Positions 56,476 to 64,000 of a stretch of 64,000 nt of DNA are shown piece by piece; within the stretch, counting starts at the first letter, position 1; each line of letters begins with the position of its first letter. Source of the stretch: Saccharina japonica (Eukaryota; Sar; Phaeophyceae; Laminariales; Laminariaceae); the NCBI GenBank assembly GCA_008828725.1, contig MEHQ01004000.1, forward strand, positions 231,866 to 295,865, given 5' to 3'. A model generated the notes under the pieces. That model saw nothing but the letters and a program-made list of their open reading frames with translations. It did not search any database and was not told the DNA's origin. The translations under genes and the position numbers were made by a program.

Positions 56476-56732
56476 GACTGGTACTACCGTAGGGGGGTAA
56501 CGTATAGGTGCTGGTTTTTCCCCTGCACAGAGTCACTCGGTCGAGTGACTGCTTTACTGCGTTGCACTCATTACCCTGTTTATGTTCTATGTATGCACCG
56601 CAATGGGAGGTTCTGTTACGCAACGCCAAAAAACTTTGTTTTGATCCAAGTTTCATTTGTTCGGAGTCACTCGTCCGAATGGGCAAAACCCGGTAGTGAA
56701 AATGTCGGCACCCCCCCTCCGTAGCACCAGTC
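56476..56732. mobile_element. MITE family G, copy 2
   Basis: Ends GACTGGTACTACCGTAGGGG and CCTCCGTAGCACCAGTC. The interior contains CACTCGGTCGAGTGAC and CAATGGGAGGTTCTGTTAC, as in copy 1. Family-B-like sequence flanks it (CGTAGAGGTGCTCC before it; AGGAGCTCTCTGTGCCACC after it), so it probably inserted into another family-B copy. Confidence 0.68.
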
Positions 56733-57299
56733 AGGAGCTCTCTGTGCCACCTAAGCCTAAACACGTACCGTAAGACACATTGTACGTTTGACTCGGACAA
56801 CAAACCCGCGGCCTAGGTCTACAGTACATCGGATCATAAATTCCACACCACGACAAGGATCGTGGGTACTGGGGGGCAGGTTAATACAATCTGAGAAAGC
56901 CCACATCAGATCTGGATTCATACTTCGGCTGAAAAGTGCTACCCTGTTGTCGTTGCTCCAATATTTTGCCCAACACCGTTTGAGCGCCGTTTTGTATTTT
57001 TTTACGTTTATAACTACTACATTTGGAACATGTTATTACCGTGGTATTCGGTGCAGTATCGGGGCTACAAGTTTCTCATATTTGCTCTTGAAGGCCGTTT
57101 CTGGATCAGGAAAATGTATACTTTAGCGAGGTGTCTCGGAAACTTAGATGTGCAAGCATCCACGCGAGCGTAAATATGTGGCCAAAGCGTTGGAAGGAGG
57201 CCCGTAACCGCTAGAGACGGTACGAGAGAGAAGCCAGCAATACATCACCCGATACTAGAAGGGGAGAAGAGGATCCGGAGAGACGAGAACCGAGTAGAA

Positions 57300-57330
57300 A
57301 AGAGAGAGAGAGAGAGATAGAGAGAGAGAG
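57300..57330. repeat. (AG)n microsatellite
   Basis: AGAGAG repeats, interrupted once by a T. Confidence 0.9.
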
Positions 57331-57550
57331 CCGCAACGCTCGACAACTTGGGTTCGATGACCCATGCAGGTCATAATCTCTGTCTCTGCTAGAGGGGAGA
57401 TATGCAGAGGTTGGACACGTGCCCACGATAAGGTTACACTTCATATTGTCTTGGGCCCCGCTCTATACTATCAACAGGTCGCTCATAACCGACTTTGATT
57501 GAGACAACGACAAAGTACAACTCAATGGCCTCGGTATACAACCAATAGCA

Positions 57551-58085
57551 GCCGCTTGCTACGAAAGAGGCAACTCGTTTTAGTCGGATATGGTTCTGGA
57601 AATGACGGGGCCCTTAAACCCAAAATCGTCAGGAATGTTATGTTTGTGTTGAACAATTTTGCGGGTACGGCAGGAGTCCTCCAGTAAGAAGGCGGTGGTG
57701 TGCCAGAGCAATATGACCGCGTTATACTCGTAGAGGGAAGCCGCCTTATTCATTTCAAGTTTTCAGTGTCAATCCCCAGTCGCGCCAAGCGATTTCGATC
57801 GCTTTATATCGGGACACCGCCTTATTCAGACCGCCTTATTGAGGGACCCCCACTTAATATACGAAGCAGTTTAATTTTGATCGAAAAACAGGTTTGGGGT
57901 GAGGTATGCAGCTCACAAAAGGGACACCACCCTCCAAAACAACACCGAACATCGCCACCGTACAACACCAATAGGTACTGGTGTTCCCACGGTGATATGT
58001 TTGGTAGTCCCGTCGTTTAGGACTCGCGGAAGTAGGTGGTATTATCGGAAAACCTTCGATATATCTATCGTCGCATGCGTCGCTT
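57551..58085 (-). mobile_element. Diverged MITE family B copy with nested insertion
   Basis: TTGCTACGAAAGAGGCAACT and CTTAAACCCAAAATCGTC mark one half; GGGGTGAGGTATGCAGCTC and ATCGTCGCATGCGTC mark the other. Between them lies a distinct inverted-repeat element (57676-57847). Confidence 0.5.
57676..57847. mobile_element. MITE family E, nested
   Basis: 172 bases with imperfect inverted ends GTCCTCCAGTAAGAAGGCGG and CCGCCTTATTGAGGGAC. The word CCGCCTTATT occurs three times in the right half. Confidence 0.55.
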
Positions 58086-58605
58086 GCACGAATCGATTGC
58101 GAAGTGCGCCTGGGATGAATGGAGAATAGGTACATCGACGTGTGTGCTTAAAAACCACGAAGGGCTCAAGAGAGCCGTTGGCATTGTGCTGCCGTACAAG
58201 CGATGCAATTAACTTGTCTTCCAGGGGGAACACAGATTGAGGGTATCTTGCGAGAAAATGGGCTGGTAGTTTGTCCTCGCTTGTCTGTACATCAACATGA
58301 GCCAATGTGTAAGCACGACATGCACCCCCCCTCGCCCGCCCCAATGGTGATTTTATTCGTCCCTGGTCTGGTAAACTCAATTCAACATGACTTTTTGAGA
58401 GGGATGCTTTCCCTGGGTGTTCCACAAGCGAAATATCACGGGCCGCGAACTTGAGCGCACCCCACCCTGTCTGTTCCCGTGGTACGTATTGTTTGACCAC
58501 CTCGGTTGTTCTGCAACATCCCAATAATACCACACACACCCTACCCTTCACACAGCGACGACGCTATCGTATACCGTACTTTTCTTTAGGTGTATGAGTC
58601 TCTAT

Positions 58606-58853
58606 GACGCATGCTACGATAGAGGTGCAACCATGTTTTTTCTGAGCTCCGCACTTAAGGAGCGTCATACCTAATCGAAAAAATGATTTTGGAGGAACAT
58701 AAAACTGCTGCCGGATGCGAAATATCATTACCGAATTATACTGTAAAACCTTATTCGTCGCAAAAATTAACCTCCGACGAATTTGGGTTAAGGAGCCCGA
58801 TCGTTCAGAAAAGGATTCAGCCAAAAAGTGCTGCCTGTACAGTAGAACGCGTC
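58606..58853 (+). mobile_element. MITE family B, array copy 1
   Basis: 248 bases; ends GACGCATGCTACGATAGAGG and AGTAGAACGCGTC. Internal GAGCTCCGCACTTAAGGAGC foldback, CTGCCGGATGCGAAATATC, ACGAATTTGGGTTAAGGAG and CCCGATCGTTCAG. Confidence 0.8.
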
Positions 58854-59215
58854 TATAGTCGATCGGGATCTTCAGAACTGCAGTCACGAGGGAATTCGAC
58901 GAACTACATTGATTGCCGTTGATCGTCGACCCGAGTGCTACTTCGCCTCGTACCTGGGCGGGACGTCGTCCAGCGATACGTACGATAGTCATGTTCAAGG
59001 GGCGTTGAAACCACCTTCTGCAAGCCCTCGCGGATGAGATTGTCGTCCCCGAATAATCTATGTTCCTCATTCTATTAATAGATGCACTACGAATAGACAT
59101 CTTCTCTCGTACACGATTCTCTAATCGCAACTCTCCAATGTATGGTTGACGCATGCCACGATAAATAATTGCACCATCTGGTTTGTGATGTTGGTCACTT
59201 GAGGGAAGCCCTATA

Positions 59216-59472
59216 TGAAGCTTGCTACGATGGAGGTGCACCGTGATTTTTCTGAGCTCCTCACTTAAGGAGCCTCATATCATACCTCACCGAAAAAAAA
59301 GATTTTGAAGGGAAAACAAAAGTGCTGCCGGATGAGAAATCTCATGACCGAAGTATACTTATAAGCATTATTCGTCACTAAAACGAAAGTCGAACGAATT
59401 TGGGTTAAGGCGAGCCCGATCGTTCAGAGAACGATTCAGCCAAACACTGCTACCGCCACCGTAGCACGCGTC
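59216..59472 (+). mobile_element. MITE family B, array copy 2
   Basis: It starts TGAAGCTTGCTACGATGGAG; it ends ACCGTAGCACGCGTC. It carries the same internal blocks as copy 1, including GAGCTCCTCACTTAAGGAGC, a near-perfect palindrome. Confidence 0.8.
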
Positions 59473-59492
59473 TTCATCGTTCGCGCATCCCA

Positions 59493-59740
59493 GACGCACG
59501 CTATGATAGAGTTGCACCATGTTTGCTCTGAGCTCCTCACTTAAGGAGCGTCATACCTCACCGAAACATAATTTTGGAGGAAAATAAAAGTTCTGCCGGA
59601 CGAGAAAGCACGTGACCGAAGTATACCCTGAAACATATTTCGTCACAAAAATGAAAGCTCGACGAATTTGGGTTCATGAGGGCCCGATCGTTCATAAAAC
59701 GATTCAGCCAAAAACTGCTACCCCTACGGTAGCAAGCGTC
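59493..59740 (+). mobile_element. MITE family B, array copy 3
   Basis: GACGCACGCTATGATAGAGT opens it and TACGGTAGCAAGCGTC closes it. It lies only about 20 bases after copy 2, in the same orientation. Confidence 0.8.
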
Positions 59741-59848
59741 CTCGTCGTCTCGCGCACCCCAGCTAGAGTCGCCGCAGTCCACATAAAGGAGCGCTCTGTC
59801 TGTACGAAGCGCATACGCCTTACCGACGACAGGCAAAAATTACACCGT

Positions 59849-60096
59849 GACGCGTGCTACGGTAGAGGGGGCACCTCCTTTTTTGTAGAGCTCCTAACTT
59901 GAGTTGCTAATTGCTCGCCCAGAAACTGACTTAGCCACATATGGAAAGGGCACCCCGACGAAGCCTTCCACGTGCCTGGTATACAACGGATAATAACGCC
60001 GAACGAGAATGACCTCCCTACGATATTGGATTACCGAGCCCTGTCGTCCACAAAATAGTTTATCCAAAAGGTACTCCCTTTATGGTACCACGGATC
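59849..60096 (+). mobile_element. MITE family B, diverged array copy 4
   Basis: GACGCGTGCTACGGTAGAGG opens it; interior blocks (TTGGATTACCGAGCCC, TCGTCCACAAAATAG) are recognisable but altered; the right end TTTATGGTACCACGG is eroded. Confidence 0.6.
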
Positions 60097-60837
60097 CCCC
60101 GTATAACACGCAAGCCAGTCACACACCTAGGTATTGGTGGCGGCTACATTCTGTGTGAGTCCCTCACACGAAGCGTTCAATACCTCACCCGATACTAATG
60201 ACTTCGAATATGTTTTTGGTTCACGCAACCCAGCCAAAATATTTTGTCAGATTTGTTTTTACGTATATGGGGCATTGCGAACAAAGGGACCAAATGAGTT
60301 ATCTTGCGTGATTGAAACTGGAATCATGTACAGGGAGATACCAGGGTATACCTTCCCATGCTTGGGGGCTCTTGCTGTATTGTAATGCTCCAGAGGTTTT
60401 CGAACAGCTAGTGACCCTGCAGAGGATTGCCAACATAGACCCTCTACAGGGGTCAGGGTACGGGCACTACAGTTATCTCTAGAGGGTTTAGTTGATACGG
60501 AATCCTCCACTAGAAAATGTACATTACCATAGGGGAGGATTTGTAACGAAGGATAAGAGCTACTTCAGACGCACGCACTCATGTCTTCACTCCCCAGTCC
60601 CCAAGCTCTTACCACTTCTAGTTCGTTTCATTCCGTGAGTATGCTTTCAGGTTGGGTCTTCCGTCTCTTCTTACAACAGCTTCCTGCACAGACCAGTCTT
60701 CTGCCTGCGAACTCCAATCTCGCAGTCTTCCTGCAAGAACTAGTACTACACAGCAGACCCCCGGATAAAACATTCGACAATACCTTGCAGTAACGATCGC
60801 TCTACTCAATCTCGGTTATCAGTCATTCAAGCTCTCG

Positions 60838-61511
60838 TCAGACCCAGTTATCTTCCTTTGCTCTGACCGCTGGGACCCCTTGGCGTCTTTCCCTCATCCG
60901 CTTGAACGGTTTCTTGTGTCCTTCGGTGATTCCTCCAAAGGATCTCGTTGCCGTTTCGGTTTCGGCTTTGTAAACGTTTGGCGACGACTCGTCTCCCCGA
61001 AAAGAGTCGTCGAAATCCTCGACCACCTTGCTCTTGTTCGGTAACCGCGACATGGCGCCCGGGATCTGATGTTGTGTCCCGGCCTCCACTGCAACATCAT
61101 GTCGTGCTCCATCAACCTCAGAGCCCAGCGGTGGTATTTCGGTGTGAAGGATTGGCTTTTGAAGAGACAAATCAACGCTGAACAGTCCGGGATGAGCGTG
61201 AACAGCCGCCCCCAAAGATAGGTTTGGAACTTGTTCACCACCCACATGACCGCCATGCATTCACGGTCTGTTGCTGGACGTTTGGAGTCCCCTCTAGACC
61301 ACCTTTTGTTTCCGTAAGCGATCATCTTCTCCACCCCTTCGATGTATTGCGTTAGCACCGCTCCTGGTCCCACGTCACTGGCTTCGGTGTGAAGCAAGAA
61401 CGGCTCTGTCCACACCGGCAGGGTTAGAATTGGGGGCGACGACAAAGCCACGATACGTCCATTCAAAGCCTTGTTCTGCTCTTCTCCCCAAGGAACTTGC
61501 TTTTTCTTCAC
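60838..61511 (-). pseudogene. Gypsy RNase H and connection region, frameshifted
   Basis: It opens KKKQVPWGEEQNKALNG. RNase H motifs: FLLHTEASDVGPGAVLTQ, ATDRECMAVMWVV and IPDCSALICLFK. The first catalytic position, normally Asp, is Glu (TEAS). A frameshift near 61065 moves to MSRLPNKSKVVEDFDD; the stop is at 60838. Integrase should follow at lower coordinates and is absent. Confidence 0.82.
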
Positions 61512-62655
61512 TATCTTGGTCCTGAACCTCGGATCTCAGCAAGTCAGAAATGGGCGCCGCCACTGTGCTATAATGGGTTACAAATTGGCGTAAGTACCTT
61601 GTCATGCCCGGCAGCACTCGCACTTCATCCACCGTGTTCGGCCTTGACAGATGCGTGATAGTATCAATCTTGCTCGGGGCCGGCCTGGTACCAAGCCTAT
61701 CCACGATCATGCCGACGAACTCCATGACCGACAAGCAAGAATGGTATATCTGGAGATTGACAGCTAGACGCCCTTGCCGTAGGCACTCGAGCGTTTGTCG
61801 AAGAAGCCCCCAACGATCTTCAAGGGTTTTCGACGGGATGGCGATGTCGTCCAATCAGTTCTATATTCCTTTATCCTTGACTGGTAACCGTCGGTCTCCG
61901 ACGTAGTTGGCAAACGCGGATGGCACTGTCTTCAACCCGAAGCCGCAGCGAACGTACTCGTAAAGCTTCCTATCAGCGTCTCGAAACGCCTTCAGGTGTC
62001 GATCGTCCTCATGGATCTCGGGCTGCAAGAATCCTGAAGCCAAATCGATGCTGGAAAAGTACTTCGCCCCTTCCATCTCATCCAGAATGTGCTGCAGGTC
62101 CCCGAGTCTACCACTCTGTGACTTGAGAAGCGCATTGGCACCTCGAAAATCCTGCACAACCCGTACAGTCCAGTCTTTCTTGCGAACCGTCGAACAATTG
62201 GCAGCCCTCTCGGAAGCTGATTCCCTAATAGATCCATTCTTCAGGAGTTTCGCCACCTCAGTCTGAATCATCTCGTGCTGTTCCGGGCTGTAGTGTCTAA
62301 TGGGAACCACGTATGGTTTGACGTTGGAATATTTGAGCTCCAGTCGCATTGGCACTCCTTTGCATGCTGGCACGCTCTTGGGGTTGACAGCGAACACATC
62401 GATGTATTCGTTGAGAATACACATCAGTGTATCATTTTCGCCTAGACTGAGCAGTCCGAAGTTGGCCTCCCCCAGATCCACCGTGGGGATTTCGCTCGGA
62501 GTATCTGCGATTTCACCACCTTTGTCGAGTTGCTCCGGTGGTTCCCCTTGTCTTTCTCCTAAATTACCTCGCCCTGTTTTGGGCCTGTCGGTTCCTCCGA
62601 CACCGGGTTCATGAGTGATTTCATGCGTTCTCGATCGTAATTGTTGACGGCGCAA
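61375..62655 (-). pseudogene. Gypsy reverse transcriptase, two stops
   Basis: RT fingers and palm: VPIRHYSPEQHEMI, KKDWTVRVVQDFRGAN, FSSIDLASGFLQPEI (first catalytic Asp), CGFGLKTVPSAFAN. Stops TAG (61861-61863) and TGA (61855-61857) fall immediately before the LDDIAIPSK catalytic block. The thumb part continues with GMTRYLRQFVTHYSTVAAPI and DLLRSE, then shifts frame near 61510. Confidence 0.85.
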
Positions 62656-63029
62656 ACCATCACAACCACCACGCCCCCCTGGATCTTCATGTTATCCTGG
62701 GTAACATTCGACAACTTGCATTGGAGTGGCATACCCGGGAACCACCACTGTGCCCCCCTTGGCACTTCTAGATCCGCTCCTAACTTAAGATCATAGCGGT
62801 TAGTTGGCTCTACCACTACGAGCGGCTGTACTTGAGGTTGGGGTCGTTCGACAAAAACGTCTACCTGGATACTGGTACCTCCCTGGACCTCTACATCTTT
62901 CGCAATGCGTAGTTTCCAGTGCAGAGTGCCTTCGTCCTCCCAGACAGAGCTTCCTAACTCTATAATCCCCGCCGGAATATTCGGTTCCTCCAACTCTTCC
63001 GGTTCTTGCTCATCTGTCGATGGTTTCAC
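62559..63029 (-). pseudogene. Gypsy protease-RT spacer
   Basis: 156 residues continuing the protease frame, acidic at the start (STDEQEPEELEEPN) and rich in beta-prone sequence (VQPLVVVEPTN, GGVVVVMVCAV). Such spacers lie between protease and RT in many gypsy pol proteins. The frame is lost near its end, where the RT frame takes over by a shift at about 62570-62600. Confidence 0.6.
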
Positions 63030-63044
63030 CGCGCAATAGTGGTC

Positions 63045-63278
63045 TCACTCGGCATACATCGCTCCTGTTGCGGCCTCCCCGACCTCCTTCGGGGCGAATG
63101 GTACCCACGATGACGATGGTGTCGGCCGGAAACCCTCCTCGCCATCGAAACTGACGATACTTCGATGATCCATTATGAAGTCGGCACCAAGCACCATCGC
63201 GTACGGAAGTCCTTTCACCACCCGGAACTTCACACGGAATATCTGGTCGACCGGCTGGGGTGTTCGAGAGCCTCCTCA
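63045..63278 (-). pseudogene. Gypsy protease C-terminal fragment
   Basis: It reads FRVVKGLPYAMVLGADFIMD then HRSIVSFDG, the second half of a retropepsin (the LG-x-DF motif). The D-S/T-G active-site half is not recognisable upstream, where the frame is broken. A TGA at 63045-63047 separates it from the downstream spacer in the same frame. Confidence 0.7.
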
Positions 63279-63505
63279 CTGCTCGCGGTGCAGCACCGAC
63301 TCGTAAGCCCTCTTCCGTCCTTCTACCCCATTCCCTTGACTAGGTGGTCGACCATGTGTTGGGCTTCCTTAGAAAACCACACGGTCCGATCCGCGATCCA
63401 TCAGTTCCTAGCGGGAAGGGTGAATGTCCTACCTGGGGTCCCCACCCCCGCATCATGGGTTGACCACCCCACGGTGCCTGCCACCCCTAAGCTCCCGCTG
63501 GTGCA

Positions 63506-63615
63506 ATGAACCCTGGCTGTTGTTGACCAGTGAACCCTGACTGCTTTTAACCAGTGAACCCTGGCTGCTGTTGACCAGCGAACCCTGGCTGCTGTTGGCT
63601 AGCGATCCCTGGCTT
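63506..63615. repeat. 24-base minisatellite
   Basis: About four and a half units of the form CCCTGGCTGCTGTTGACCAG plus four bases. On the minus strand it encodes the repeated residues SQGSLVNS, suggesting it lay within a coding part (gag end) of the retroelement. Confidence 0.85.
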
Positions 63616-63669
63616 CTGTTGTCGAGGCGGCCTCGGCACCATCGGAGGTCCCCGCCGTTTTGGGTCAAC

Positions 63670-63881
63670 TTTTTCTGACCGGCTGAGCTCCTCACGCGAG
63701 TAACCGCCGACCGGATACTGTTATTATCATTTTACTGGTACGTTTGGTTTTGGACTGCCACATTTGAAGTTTTGATCGGGTTGCGGGAACGAATGTCTCT
63801 GAGGTCATATTTCGCGTGAGCTATTGAGGTCCTCAGGCGAGGAGATCATAAAAAAACTGCTACGCCCCTATCCCGTGGGAT
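63670..63881 (+). mobile_element. MITE family A, left-truncated copy
   Basis: It begins inside the family at TTTTCTGACCGGCTGAGCTC and runs through CTCACGCGAGTAACCGCCG to the right terminus ACGCCCCTATCCCGTGGGAT. The left terminal repeat is missing next to the gypsy remnant. Confidence 0.7.
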
Positions 63882-64000
63882 GAGTTTAACCAGCCTTAAC
63901 ACAAAATCCTCGGTCTTTCATTCACTTCTTGTGTGTTAAAGTGCTAAAGTTGTGTTCCTTTTAGACATATTATATAGGCCATATAGGATTGTTATTGGGG

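Larger units (their letters stand above)
60542..63620 (-). mobile_element. Defective Ty3/gypsy retrotransposon remnant
   Basis: On the minus strand the order is protease end, spacer, reverse transcriptase, RNase H, as in Ty3/gypsy pol. At least three in-frame stops and three frameshifts interrupt it, and no integrase follows. The last 290 bases (60542-60837) may be LTR sequence: they end TTCGTTACA on the minus strand, the usual LTR terminus form, but no second LTR is visible to confirm this. Upstream (63506-63615) lies a 24-base minisatellite. No complete gag or protease active site was found. It is a dead copy. Confidence 0.85.

Noticed and set aside
58606-60096. CRISPR-like or tandem gene array
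   Set aside because: The repeated units have terminal inverted repeats and no coding capacity, so they are MITEs.
63506-63615. CRISPR array
   Set aside because: Units are contiguous 24-base repeats without unique spacers: a minisatellite.
1-64000. Bacterial or phage origin of the window
   Set aside because: Introns, SINEs, gypsy pol, sparse coding and telomere-like repeats all indicate a eukaryotic nuclear genome.

Overview
The window looks like nuclear DNA of a stramenopile, most likely a brown alga (inference). The evidence is one very long, intron-rich gene encoding a right-handed beta-helix / cysteine-rich / multi-membrane-span protein of the kind expanded in brown algae, frequent GTGAG-type splice donors, a decaying Ty3/gypsy element, tRNA-derived SINEs and many small inverted-repeat elements. 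There is no operon structure, Shine-Dalgarno pattern or dense coding that would suggest a prokaryote.

Layout. Bases 1-4003 hold no gene I can support. From 38022 down to 4004 on the minus strand I could assemble a single 27-exon gene: 5553 coding bases, 1850 residues plus stop, about 34 kb with 26 introns of 346-2361 bases. All 26 introns are GT-AG and the reading frame closes across every junction, including a 23-base microexon. The predicted protein has a hydrophobic leader, a long beta-helix ectodomain, a small Cys-rich module, a beta-sandwich-like stretch, a Cys-rich GYWR-type juxtamembrane region, about ten membrane spans split by two long disordered loops, and an acidic tail. It is probably a plasma-membrane receptor or adhesion-like protein; its ligand and function are unknown.

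From 38.1 to 60.5 kb I see no confident gene. The interval is made of repeats: a foldback element with a repeated downstream unit (39-46 kb), tRNA-derived SINEs, a small MITE with a 33-base terminal inverted repeat, micro-hairpin elements, an ACC-rich stretch with a telomere-like patch (51.5 kb), and a nested MITE cluster (55.5-60.1 kb) in which one family has inserted into another. The same MITE families sit in introns of the large gene. From about 60.5 to 63.7 kb on the minus strand lies a defective Ty3/gypsy pol remnant (protease, reverse transcriptase and RNase H pieces; stops, frameshifts, no integrase), followed by a truncated MITE at the window end.

Family assignments come from reading motifs by eye. 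No database search was possible.
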